NCBI GenBank assembly: GCA_035629935.1
Contig: DASQLQ010000091.1
Coordinates: 1 to 16,582, forward strand
DNA from: DASQLQ01 sp035629935
GTDB lineage: Bacteria > Actinomycetota > CADDZG01 > WHSQ01
Length of the DNA stretch: 16,582 nt
Reading direction: 5' to 3'
The translations under genes and the position numbers were made by a program. The notes below the pieces were generated by a model. The model saw nothing but the letters and a program-made list of their open reading frames with translations, was not told the DNA's origin and searched no databases. Each line of letters starts with the position of its first letter. Positions within the stretch are counted from its first letter, which is position 1. Below, one piece after another: positions 5,635 through 13,976 of this stretch.

Positions 5635-8220
5635 ATGCGTCGTCTCGCGATCGTCTTCTGCGCGGCTGCCCTAGTGGCCGGACTGATACCAGGGGCCGCT
5701 CGCGCTCAGCTCCCAACTAAGGAACCCGCCGACTACGTCGACCCGATGATCGGCACGCTCGCCGGGGGCTTCTCTTTCCCCGGTCCGGCCGCTCCCTACG
5801 GGATGGTGCAGCTGAGCCCCGACACCGAAGGTGAGTTCGCCTACACCGGCTACCAGTACGGAGACACCTCGATCCGAGGGTTCTCCCACCACCACATCCA
5901 ATCGATGGGGGTGCACAGCAACGGCGATCTGCCGTTCATGCCGACGGTTGGCCCGGTTCTCAGCCCAGACCCGAGATCGTGGATGTCGCCCTTCGACCAT
6001 GCGACGGAGGAAGCCCAGGCCGGGTACTACCGGGTTCTCCTGGAGCGCTACGGGATCCTCGCCGAGCTGACCGCAGGTGAACGGGTCGGCATGCACCGCT
6101 ACACGTTCCCCCCGAGCCCTCAATCGAACGTGATACTCGACATCGCTCATAACGCGGGCACTTGGCATCCGCAGGGGCCGGGAACGGTTCCCGCCTCATT
6201 GGAAGTGACCGGTGATGATTCCGTGTGGGGTTCCGCCGAGGTCCAGGGCTACAAGATCCACTTCGCCGCTCAGTTCGACCGGCCGTTCGCGTCGTTCACT
6301 CCGCTAGGGCCGGGCGGCTACGCAACCTTCGACACGACCGGGAACCAACAGGTTCTCGTCAAGGTCGGCGTCTCTTTCGTTAGCCGCGCTAACGCACTCG
6401 AGAACCTGCAGGCCGAGAAGCCGGACTGGGACTTCGATGCCTTGCGTGCCAAGACCCGCGCCGCGTGGAACAGCGCCCTTCAAACTATCGAGGTGAGCGG
6501 CGGAACAGACGCCGAGAAGACTTCGTTCTACACGGCGCTGTATCACGCCCAACACCACCCGAACATCTACCAGGACGTGAACGGTGAGTACATGGGCCAC
6601 GACGATCAGGTCCACGTGGCTACCGATCACGTCCACTACGCGAACTTCTCGCTCTGGGACACCTATAGAGGCGAGAACCAGTTGCTCGCGACGATCGACC
6701 CTCACCGCTACAGGGACATGATGCTGTCGCTTCTCGATATCTACAACGAGGGCGGGCGGTTCCCGCAGTGGGCGATGAACGATGCCTACCCCGATTACAT
6801 GGAGGGCGACCCGATCCAACCGACGATCGTCGATGGCTACTGCCGCGGCGTCCTGGATGACTCCTACGTCGACGAGATGTACGCGGCTCTACGCAGCCAA
6901 GCATGGGACGAGAACGGGAAGCGCTCGGCAACCGAGAGCGGGTATCAGGAGTATCACCAGAGGGGCTACATGTCGGGCAAGGGCTCGGATGGATCGGGCA
7001 ACTTCGAGTACGCGATCGCCGACTTCTCGCTGGCGTTGATGGCCGACTCACTCGGCAAGACCGCGGACCGCGACGAGCTCCTCACACGCGCCGACAACTA
7101 CAGAGAGCTGATCAACCCTGACACCGGCTTCGCCCACCCGCGCAACGCCGATGGGACGTGGATGTCGGGTTACGACCCGATGGCGCCCGACAACTGGAAA
7201 GAGGGCACCGGCTGGCAGTACACGTGGCTGGCGCCACAGGATCTCAGAGGGTTGTTCGATCTCGTCGGCAGTAACGGTCGCGGCGGTGATCCATATGTAA
7301 CCGAACGACTGGATACCTACTTCTCGACAGCGGCTGCGGACAACCCTGCGGTGGCGGAGCTGCAGAAGACGATGACTGCTTTCGGTGTCGTCTACGTCGG
7401 CAACCAACATGCACCGAGCAACGAGCACGACGTGCACGCCCCGTACCTTTACGACTACATCGGTCAGCCGTGGAAGACGCAGAAGATCATGCGCGGCTAC
7501 CAAATGTTGTTCCGCCCCACACCCGATGGACTGCCGGGCAACGACGATCTCGGTTCTATGTCGGCATGGTTCGTGTGGAGCGCGCTCGGTTTCTATCCCG
7601 TGCAGGGTGGGGCTCCCGTCTATTCGGTGGGCAGCCCTATGTTCGAACAAGCCGTGATCACGCCGGTTGGTGGTGCGCCCGTGACCGTCGAGGCCCCGGG
7701 AGCTTCTGTGGCGAGTAAGTACGTGCAGTCCGCTCAGCTCGGTACCGGCGAATTGGATCGACCCTGGTTCACACACGACGAGCTCTTCAAAGCCGGCGAT
7801 GTGAGCTTCGAGATGGGCCCGCTCGCGAACGAGAGTTGGGGAGCGGATCCAAAAGCTGCTCCTCCATCGATCAGCACGCATCCGGTATCTGCTTTCGGTT
7901 GCCCGGCTCGTCCGTCACCACCGAAGATCGCAACCCAACTCGAGTACGTCGGCGCCCCGGTTGTGCGCGGCTCCGATGTCGAGCTTGCGGCCCGTTTAAC
8001 CGATGAGTCCGGATCGCCTCTGTCGGGGAAGACCGTCACGTTCGAGATCCTGGGTCAGACGATCCCCGCGCAGACCGACTCCGATGGGGTCGCTCGCACG
8101 GTCGCGCACGTTCCCGATCATGGCCATCGGCAGACAGTCCTTGTCCGTTTTGCCGGAGATGAGACCAATCTCCCGAGCGAAACCACAACCTCGATCATCT
8201 GGAAGGGAAAGAAGCGCTAA
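5635..8220 (+). CDS. Secreted GH92 alpha-mannosidase with C-terminal Ig-like domain
   Basis: An 861-residue exported glycosidase. The N-terminal 24 residues are a Sec signal peptide (MRR, a hydrophobic core, then ARA before Q25). The mature protein starts with the GH92 hallmark DYVDPMIGT followed by FPGPAAPYGMVQLSPDT, then SLWDTYRGENQLL, GGRFPQWAMND, EGTGWQYTW (E523), HAPYLYDYIGQPWKTQ and GNDDLGSMSAW (D637/D638). GH92 enzymes are Ca2+-dependent inverting exo-alpha-mannosidases; E523 and the 637/638 aspartates fall where the catalytic acid and base are expected. Linkage specificity cannot be told. Residues about 764-861 form a separate Ig-like domain related to the end of the next gene's product. 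No sortase motif or terminal membrane helix is present, so release or non-covalent surface binding is likely. The ATG at 5635 has no clear Shine-Dalgarno but directly begins the signal peptide. Confidence 0.93.
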   Translation: MRRLAIVFCAAALVAGLIPGAARAQLPTKEPADYVDPMIGTLAGGFSFPGPAAPYGMVQLSPDTEGEFAYTGYQYGDTSIRGFSHHHIQSMGVHSNGDLPFMPTVGPVLSPDPRSWMSPFDHATEEAQAGYYRVLLERYGILAELTAGERVGMHRYTFPPSPQSNVILDIAHNAGTWHPQGPGTVPASLEVTGDDSVWGSAEVQGYKIHFAAQFDRPFASFTPLGPGGYATFDTTGNQQVLVKVGVSFVSRANALENLQAEKPDWDFDALRAKTRAAWNSALQTIEVSGGTDAEKTSFYTALYHAQHHPNIYQDVNGEYMGHDDQVHVATDHVHYANFSLWDTYRGENQLLATIDPHRYRDMMLSLLDIYNEGGRFPQWAMNDAYPDYMEGDPIQPTIVDGYCRGVLDDSYVDEMYAALRSQAWDENGKRSATESGYQEYHQRGYMSGKGSDGSGNFEYAIADFSLALMADSLGKTADRDELLTRADNYRELINPDTGFAHPRNADGTWMSGYDPMAPDNWKEGTGWQYTWLAPQDLRGLFDLVGSNGRGGDPYVTERLDTYFSTAAADNPAVAELQKTMTAFGVVYVGNQHAPSNEHDVHAPYLYDYIGQPWKTQKIMRGYQMLFRPTPDGLPGNDDLGSMSAWFVWSALGFYPVQGGAPVYSVGSPMFEQAVITPVGGAPVTVEAPGASVASKYVQSAQLGTGELDRPWFTHDELFKAGDVSFEMGPLANESWGADPKAAPPSISTHPVSAFGCPARPSPPKIATQLEYVGAPVVRGSDVELAARLTDESGSPLSGKTVTFEILGQTIPAQTDSDGVARTVAHVPDHGHRQTVLVRFAGDETNLPSETTTSIIWKGKKR

Positions 8221-8262
8221 GCCCCGCAGGGAAACAGTTCTGGGACGGCGAACGTAATCGCC

Positions 8263-11200
8263 ATGCCTAGAAAACTGATCTCCCTCATCCTTGCGTCACT
8301 TGTTGCATCCGCTCTACTCCCGGTTTCGAACGCTCCTGCTCAAGAAGCTGCTCCAGATGCCCCGACGAACGTCGTTCGTGCCGGATACGGCGAGGCCGAT
8401 GCAACGTGGCACGTGGGCGCAGGCTCGGGTCAGTACGCGGACGATAGTCCCGACAACGTCATCAACTCTGTTACCGGAGGGGACGTCGATCCCCACGGAC
8501 ACTCGATCAAGAAGTCAGATAGCTACGGTGTCCAATCCCGGCTGAGCTATCGAGCGATCGTGGCCGAGGATGCCGCCGGCGACCAGGTGGCGTTCATCAA
8601 GTCGGACAGTTACCTGGCTCAGGACTACCTGCTACGTCGCGCCGGGCAGATCCTCCAGCTCGCAGGCTCGAAAATCTCGTACGACGAGCTCTTCCACATG
8701 GCGAGCCACAACCACTCTTCGCCCTACTACATGACTCCTTCGGCCGGTGTGTGGATCTTCCAGGACGCGTTCGACATCCGTGCGTTCGAGTACCACGCAC
8801 GGGCGATGGCCGACGCGGTGATGAAAGCGGAAGCGAGCATGGTCCCCGCCCGGATGGGTGCAACCACGGTCGAGCACAAGCTCTTCAAAGGAATGATCCA
8901 GCGCAAGGGAACGTCGGACGACGGCACCCCGCGCGGGTACCCGGACGATTTCGGCGATCTGGGTATCTCCGTGATCCGTTTCGACAACATCAAGGACCCG
9001 GCGAATCCCAAGCCGCTTGCGACCCTGATGAACTGGGGTCAGCACCCGGAGGGTCTCGATACGCACAACCTCATCACCGGTGACTTCGTTGCACCTCTGG
9101 AGCGTTACGTCGAGCGCGCGACCGGAGCTCCGCTCGTGTTCGGTCAAGGTGACGTCGGTAGCGCCGAAGCGGGCCCCGGTCATGCAGATCTGGTCAAGGA
9201 ACTCGGCATAGCACCGCGCTGGTCACATGTTGGCTACGCGCAGGGTGAGCTCGGAGCGTTCCTCCTCGCTCGTGACGTGATCAGGGGTTACAACGAGATC
9301 GCCACCGGTTCCCCGCTGGTTCCTTTCTCTTCCGACTTCGATGTCGCGGCCGGTAACGCGTGGGTCGCCGGTCCTTACTCGCACCCCTACCCGAGCGTCT
9401 CTAACTGCCGCACCGAGAAGACCGTTGAAGGAAAGCCGATCGCCCCCGGCCCCCCCGAGTGCGTCGGCGGGGAACAAGGATTCACTCCCGACGAGCAGCT
9501 GTGGGAGAAGTTGAAAGACTCTGGCGTTCAGCTTCCTGACAACTACGACCTGCCTTCCTTCGGTTCTCTGGAGGAGAACTCTCGCCTCCATCTACAAGCT
9601 TTCAAGATGGGCGAGGTCATCATCGCTTCGTGTGCTTGCGAGGCGCAGGTCGACCTGATCCTGAACTTCGAGAGCCGTGCCAACGAAACCCAAGGCGACA
9701 TCCACGACGGGTTCGATTGGACCGAACGGATGGACTGCGCGCAGAACGCCGACACGACATGGACTTGCAAGAAGAAGTCCGACGACCCTCGTCCCGGTGC
9801 GGTGCAGGGTGAGTTCACCACCAGCGACTACAACTACCAGCGGATGCTCGCCCAGATCCACAACGACGCTGCAGGTTGGGACGCTCCCGAGAACATCGGC
9901 CACGCGCTCAGCGAGCCCGGCAACCCGGATGAGATCTTCGGAAACTTCACGAAAGAAGAGCTCTCTGCGGATGTGGGCTACAAGCTTGCGATCGGCGTGG
10001 GACACGCGAGCGACTACAACGGCTACACCGTTAGCTACCGTGAGTACCAGAGCTGGGACGACTACCGGAAGTCTCTGACCTCGTACGGCCCCCACACAGC
10101 CGACTACATGGTCACCCGGATGGTCCGACTTGCAGGCACTCTGAATGGACAGCCTTCGCCCGAGCTCGAGCTGGACATCCAGCGCGGCCTCCCCGACGAA
10201 GCTCGTCAGGTGGCGATGTCCACCGCACTCGGCGCTGCCTCGTTGGCTGCATACGAAGCATGGAACGCATCGCTGCCGCCCGATTCCGGTCCTGCTGCTC
10301 CGGTTCACGGGGGCCAGCCGAAGGACATCAAGCGCTTCCAGGCTGCGACGTTCTCGTGGCGGGGAGGTTCGAACGCGGTCGACAACCCGATGGTGACCGT
10401 CGAGCGCCTCGTCGACGGCGAGTGGAAAACGTTCGCCGACCAGACGGGCGAGGTCCAGACCAAGCTCGAGTTCCCAGACGGCGTCAACGCGTACGCCGAT
10501 ACCTACACCGGTCAGGCGGAGTGGATCTGGACCGCAAACTTCGAAGCGTTCAACGGCTTTGCGCCGACGTTCCCAGAAGCGGCAGCAGATGATGGTTTGC
10601 CTACCGAGATCCCGAGCACTCCTGAAGGCGAGTACCGCTTTGTGGTGGAGGGCAAGTGGCGTTCCACTCCTGCAACGACGACCTCTTACAAGTTCCGTTC
10701 GCAGCCGTTCAGGGTGAGCGGTTGGGATGGCATCAACGTGAAGAACGTTGCTGCTGCCGACGACGGTTCGGTTTCCTTCGAAGTAGATCCGATCCAGTAC
10801 CCGACGAAGTACACGGAGGAGCACCCGTCGGTGTTCCCCTACATCAACAACGCGACTTCAGATGCGAACGGCCAGGTCTTCTGCACCCAGTGCTCGTTCC
10901 GTCCCTGGGCGACCGGGGGGTCCGTCGAGTCGGCCAAGGTAACTGTGGTTCGGGCCGACGGCTCGAAGACCGAGGTGCCGGCCGAGCAGAGTGACGGTGG
11001 CCGCTGGGTTGCTCCCGTCGACCTCTACGAAGGTGACTCGGCTTACATCGAGCAGGGTGGCGTCCTGGACAACTACGGCGAGGCCAACGGTCAGCGTTCG
11101 GCAGTCGTCGAGGGAACACGTGAACGACCGGCCAAGATCGAGACCGGGCTCTCGCTGATCATCGGAGGAGCCCGAGACCGACACGTCCGAGGTGCTCGTC

Positions 11201-11406
11201 TGTTCGAGGCGCTGTCACCCGAGGTCGGTATCGCCGGTCAGACGATCGAGTTCTTCTACAACGGCACGCTCGTCGGTTCGGCTGTAACGGGTGCGGATGG
11301 AGTTGCCGCTTTCAAGCCGTCCAAGAACAACAAAGAGCCCGCCGCTTACGAAGCTCGATACGCCGGCAACATGGTGTACACGGCAGCTTCAACCCGGCCC
11401 CTCTAA
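8263..11406 (+). CDS. Secreted neutral-ceramidase-like hydrolase with C-terminal Ig-like domain
   Basis: A 1047-residue exported protein. A Sec signal peptide covers about residues 1-26 (APA before Q27). The mature N-terminus (VVRAGYGEADATWHVGAG) and the motifs HNHSSPYY (149-156) and NWGQHPEGLDTHN (257-269) resemble the neutral/alkaline ceramidase N-terminal domain, where a similar HTHSGP and a later His-Gly coordinate the catalytic zinc; H149/H151 and H261 are candidate ligands here. Similarity is distant, so an amidase or esterase on another substrate is quite possible. The middle (about 560-950) is beta-rich with no domain I can name. About the last 95 residues form an Ig-like domain resembling the GH92 C-terminus. 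It starts 42 bp after the GH92 stop and probably shares its mRNA. ATG 8263 has no obvious Shine-Dalgarno but directly begins the signal peptide. Confidence 0.75.
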   Translation: MPRKLISLILASLVASALLPVSNAPAQEAAPDAPTNVVRAGYGEADATWHVGAGSGQYADDSPDNVINSVTGGDVDPHGHSIKKSDSYGVQSRLSYRAIVAEDAAGDQVAFIKSDSYLAQDYLLRRAGQILQLAGSKISYDELFHMASHNHSSPYYMTPSAGVWIFQDAFDIRAFEYHARAMADAVMKAEASMVPARMGATTVEHKLFKGMIQRKGTSDDGTPRGYPDDFGDLGISVIRFDNIKDPANPKPLATLMNWGQHPEGLDTHNLITGDFVAPLERYVERATGAPLVFGQGDVGSAEAGPGHADLVKELGIAPRWSHVGYAQGELGAFLLARDVIRGYNEIATGSPLVPFSSDFDVAAGNAWVAGPYSHPYPSVSNCRTEKTVEGKPIAPGPPECVGGEQGFTPDEQLWEKLKDSGVQLPDNYDLPSFGSLEENSRLHLQAFKMGEVIIASCACEAQVDLILNFESRANETQGDIHDGFDWTERMDCAQNADTTWTCKKKSDDPRPGAVQGEFTTSDYNYQRMLAQIHNDAAGWDAPENIGHALSEPGNPDEIFGNFTKEELSADVGYKLAIGVGHASDYNGYTVSYREYQSWDDYRKSLTSYGPHTADYMVTRMVRLAGTLNGQPSPELELDIQRGLPDEARQVAMSTALGAASLAAYEAWNASLPPDSGPAAPVHGGQPKDIKRFQAATFSWRGGSNAVDNPMVTVERLVDGEWKTFADQTGEVQTKLEFPDGVNAYADTYTGQAEWIWTANFEAFNGFAPTFPEAAADDGLPTEIPSTPEGEYRFVVEGKWRSTPATTTSYKFRSQPFRVSGWDGINVKNVAAADDGSVSFEVDPIQYPTKYTEEHPSVFPYINNATSDANGQVFCTQCSFRPWATGGSVESAKVTVVRADGSKTEVPAEQSDGGRWVAPVDLYEGDSAYIEQGGVLDNYGEANGQRSAVVEGTRERPAKIETGLSLIIGGARDRHVRGARLFEALSPEVGIAGQTIEFFYNGTLVGSAVTGADGVAAFKPSKNNKEPAAYEARYAGNMVYTAASTRPL

Positions 11407-11419
11407 ACACCGAGTGCAG

Positions 11420-12814
11420 TTACTGCCGGTTGAATGCCGGCGGGTACTCGACGACGGCGACGGTCATATCGCTTCCGTGTTGGTCGCGGGCGCTCGCGAG
11501 TGCTTCCTCGACGCTCGCTGCTGAATCGAATCCCACGTGACGAGGGATGGCTGGATCCTCGGCTCCAGCCACGATCACTCTGCCTGCATGTCGTAGTCGC
11601 TTGAGTGGGTAGATCGCCATGATTCCGTGCACGGGGTGGAACGCGTTCTCGTAACGGTACTTCTGGATGTAGTCCTCTCGCCGGGCGAGCTCCGGTTCGA
11701 AATCACGTCTCGCTTGATCGGGATCCTTGGTTTCGGGAAGCACATCGCGCCACACCTCCGGGTAGGACGCGTGATGCACACTGTCCCACCGGTTGGGACA
11801 GGGGGTGGCGAGGACGACGGTGCATCCGGGCTTGCCGAGCGCTTCGATCATCCCGCCCAGATATCCGAGCCCGGTGGAGATGAGATCGAGGATCGGGTTG
11901 CCGTGGGCGAACGCCGCGTATGGGCTCCAGTCCGGTACCCCGTAGACCACCACGTCGACCGGTTCGTCCAGGAGGTTGCGCCGGGCGGTCTGGTTGGCTC
12001 GCAGTTTCTCGATCACCTTCGCTCTGGTTGCCCCGACGCTGCCCCCATAGATGTTGTGCACCGCCAGCGGGTTCGCAAGAACCGTTTCGAGTTTGAAGAT
12101 GCGGTCGGCTCCGAGTTGGGCATCGACGTGCGCTCCCATCTCATCCAGCATCTGGTGCATCCGATTCCTATCCAACGACATCGACATGATGTCGGGCGTG
12201 TGGTGATGATGTATCGACCTGTAACTGGCGAGCCCGACGCATACCGACTTCCATCCACCCGAGAACGCCCGCATCGTGGAGCAGTTCAGGTAGATCAATA
12301 GATCGGAGTCCGTGACACATCGGTTGAGGTCGACGTGATAACCGTTCTCGGTGCGCCCGAGGTCGACCATCCCGTCAGGATCCTCGGCGTCGTGACACCC
12401 GATCCGCCCCTTGTAGGCGCGCACGATGTCCTCGCCGATCAACTTCCCGAGCTCGTCGAGGCTCGCTTGCCGGTGCAAGGCGTTCGCACAGATCAACGAG
12501 ATGTCTTCTTGTCGTACGCCGCCTGCTACGAGTTCTCGCTCGATGAGCGGGATGGCGGTTGCCCATATGGGGGCGTAGCAGGGGACAGTTGCGTCGTCGA
12601 ACGCGATAGTGACCTTGGACCCGTTCTTCACCTGTTCGCGCAGTGGGGGCCGGTCCAGCGGCTTAGCGAGCGCTTCACTGATGGTCGCGCCGAGTTCGCG
12701 TGCAGGTTCGAGCGGCAGAGTGAAGCCGGGTGAGACGAAATGCGTGCCGGCGGGGAACGAAACGTTAACGAACCGGTCGCCGAAGACGATCTCCTTCTGG
12801 ACCGTTCGGCTCAC
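11420..12814 (-). CDS. LarA/DUF2088 lactate-racemase-like protein, divergent active site
   Basis: A 464-residue LarA-superfamily protein. LarA racemises lactate using a nickel-pincer nucleotide bound to a lysine. Recognisable pieces are FDDATVP (72-78), NALHRQASLDEL (111-122), DLNRCVTDSDLLIYL (162-176), FSGGWKS with K189 (cofactor-lysine position) and HHHH at 202-205 (H205 is 16 residues after K189, as H200 follows K184 in LarA). Two expected residues differ: the second catalytic histidine (LarA H174) aligns with S179, and the arginine of the DxTRP motif aligns with V77. The reaction is therefore probably not lactate racemisation. The start is GTG at 12814, overlapping the TGA of the zincin-like gene (GTGA), with GAAAGGG about 10 nt upstream; a longer reading frame upstream runs out of frame through that gene and is rejected. 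No larB, larC or larE is in the window. Confidence 0.8.
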   Translation of the reverse strand: MSRTVQKEIVFGDRFVNVSFPAGTHFVSPGFTLPLEPARELGATISEALAKPLDRPPLREQVKNGSKVTIAFDDATVPCYAPIWATAIPLIERELVAGGVRQEDISLICANALHRQASLDELGKLIGEDIVRAYKGRIGCHDAEDPDGMVDLGRTENGYHVDLNRCVTDSDLLIYLNCSTMRAFSGGWKSVCVGLASYRSIHHHHTPDIMSMSLDRNRMHQMLDEMGAHVDAQLGADRIFKLETVLANPLAVHNIYGGSVGATRAKVIEKLRANQTARRNLLDEPVDVVVYGVPDWSPYAAFAHGNPILDLISTGLGYLGGMIEALGKPGCTVVLATPCPNRWDSVHHASYPEVWRDVLPETKDPDQARRDFEPELARREDYIQKYRYENAFHPVHGIMAIYPLKRLRHAGRVIVAGAEDPAIPRHVGFDSAASVEEALASARDQHGSDMTVAVVEYPPAFNRQ

Positions 12815-13953
12815 GCCTCTATGACCCTTTCGATCCACGCGAAGGGATCCTTGATCTCGTCGAACGCCGGCAGATTGTCGGGAGCTTCCCACACTCGATT
12901 CAGAGCTTGGATCCCGTGCAGCTTGGCGACTGCGGCGCAGAACGTGGCCCCCGACGCCTCGAGCGCACGATCGAACGTCACTCCGAGGATCTGCGACAGC
13001 ATCGTCTTCCCCGGGCTCGACGCGTTCGTGTGCCGGGTCACTCCTTCTTCGATCTTCTCGAAGTCGCCGACGACTTCGCTTGCGACAACCGTCGAGGAGT
13101 GCTTTGCATATCCCTCGACGCAGGCAACGAACGCCCGCAGTCGATCCAGCGCTTGTGCATGGCGAACGGTGGGGACGATCGGGATCACCTGGTCGATCCC
13201 CAATCCTTCCTCGAGTGCTTCGGGGGATTGTGTCTGTAGTTCGGCGAGCCGGGTCTGCAATTCGCTCGCGTCTATCTCTATCGAATCGAGCAGTTCGTAG
13301 AAGAGGCTGCGGAAGTATCTGTTGACCCAGTCGACCCCGGTTAGGACGAGATGCCGGGCCACATCCTGAAGTGCGAGCCATTTGCGTAGGCCCTCGGGAT
13401 CGAGGCTGTATTCGTCGCTCAGCTTCTCGACGTTGGACACCACGAAGAACAAGCGCCCATCGTCGTTGCGGGGGATGAGTGGGTCGTAGCGGCCCAGCGA
13501 CTCTTGAGCGAGGTGACCAACCAGCGTGCCGGCCTGGATGCCGAGCAGGAGCGGCGCGATCTGGCCCATCACCGCACCCATCGGATTCACTTCGGCCCCC
13601 GAGTCTTCGGCGAACGTAGTGACTTGGTCCGACATCCGTTGCGAAAGGTGTTCCAGCAGCCAACGCCAGGCCTCGAGTGTCGATGCGACCCACACGCTGC
13701 GCGTGATTGTCCGAGCAAGCACGGGCTCGTCGAGGCTGCGACGGGTGTAACCCGCCAGCAGCATCTCGGAGGTGCGTGCTGCTTCGGCGAAGGTGCCGAA
13801 GGAGTGTGTTTCGGCGGGCACTTCGGGGACCTGTTGCACGATCGCGTTCGCCACCTGGCGCGCGATCTCGAAGTTAACCGGGCCTTCGCCGGCCGACAGG
13901 ATGCGTTGTAGTTCTCTGAACAATGGGATGTCGCCGAACGGCTCGTTCGCCAT
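12811..13953 (-). CDS. Zincin_2/DUF2342 family protein with degenerate metal motif
   Basis: A 380-residue protein of the actinobacterial DUF2342 group often annotated as putative hydrolase or zincin-like metallopeptidase and sometimes linked to F420 biosynthesis. Recognisable parts are the N-terminus NEPFGDIPLFRELQRIL, GPVNFEIARQVA, NPMGAVMGQIAPLLLGIQAGTLVGHLAQ (about 123-150), DPLIPRNDDGRLFFVVSNV and the WLALQDVARHLV helix (about 192-203). As I recall the family, that helix normally carries an HExxH zinc signature; here the position reads Q196-D197-V198-A199-R200-H201, so the zinc site is probably lost. The ATG at 13953 is chosen because the family begins near NPFG and a -10-like TATCTT sits 7 nt upstream; another ATG ten codons earlier would overlap the divergent epimerase gene. 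The stop overlaps the LarA-like start, so the two are coupled. Confidence 0.82.
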   Translation of the reverse strand: MANEPFGDIPLFRELQRILSAGEGPVNFEIARQVANAIVQQVPEVPAETHSFGTFAEAARTSEMLLAGYTRRSLDEPVLARTITRSVWVASTLEAWRWLLEHLSQRMSDQVTTFAEDSGAEVNPMGAVMGQIAPLLLGIQAGTLVGHLAQESLGRYDPLIPRNDDGRLFFVVSNVEKLSDEYSLDPEGLRKWLALQDVARHLVLTGVDWVNRYFRSLFYELLDSIEIDASELQTRLAELQTQSPEALEEGLGIDQVIPIVPTVRHAQALDRLRAFVACVEGYAKHSSTVVASEVVGDFEKIEEGVTRHTNASSPGKTMLSQILGVTFDRALEASGATFCAAVAKLHGIQALNRVWEAPDNLPAFDEIKDPFAWIERVIEA

Positions 13954-13960
13954 GTGCCCC

Positions 13961-13970
13961 AAGATACGCT
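13961..13970. promoter_or_regulatory. Overlapping divergent -10 elements, probable bidirectional leaderless promoter
   Basis: On the + strand TACGCT (13965-13970) is followed by 6 nt and then the ATG at 13977. On the - strand TATCTT (13966-13961) is followed by 7 nt and then the ATG at 13953. The hexamers share the TA at 13965-13966. This is the same geometry as at 473-482: 23 bp between start codons, N6 on the + side and N7 on the - side. No Shine-Dalgarno and no clear -35 on either side. Confidence 0.55.
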
Positions 13971-13976
13971 GCACCG

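Noticed and set aside
5635..5706. Twin-arginine signal on the GH92 protein, to link it with the TatA-like gene
   Set aside because: Arg-Arg is at positions 2-3 but the S-R-R-x-F-L-K context is missing; it is an ordinary Sec signal peptide.
7048..7881. Long antisense frame opposite the GH92 gene
   Set aside because: Same reasoning; conserved GH92 motifs are on the plus strand here.
9592..10824. Long antisense frame (410 codons) opposite the ceramidase-like gene
   Set aside because: Low-complexity, Arg/Val/His-rich translation without motifs, typical of antisense frames in high-GC genes; the sense strand has signal peptide and domain evidence.
11425..11441. GCCGG-N7-CCGGC hairpin as a terminator between convergent genes
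   Set aside because: Only a 5-bp stem, inside the LarA-like coding end, with no T-tract on either strand.
11420..13693. A 757-residue fusion protein on the minus strand
   Set aside because: The N-terminal 293 residues are the out-of-frame shadow of the zincin-like gene; the LarA part starts cleanly at the overlapping GTG 12814.
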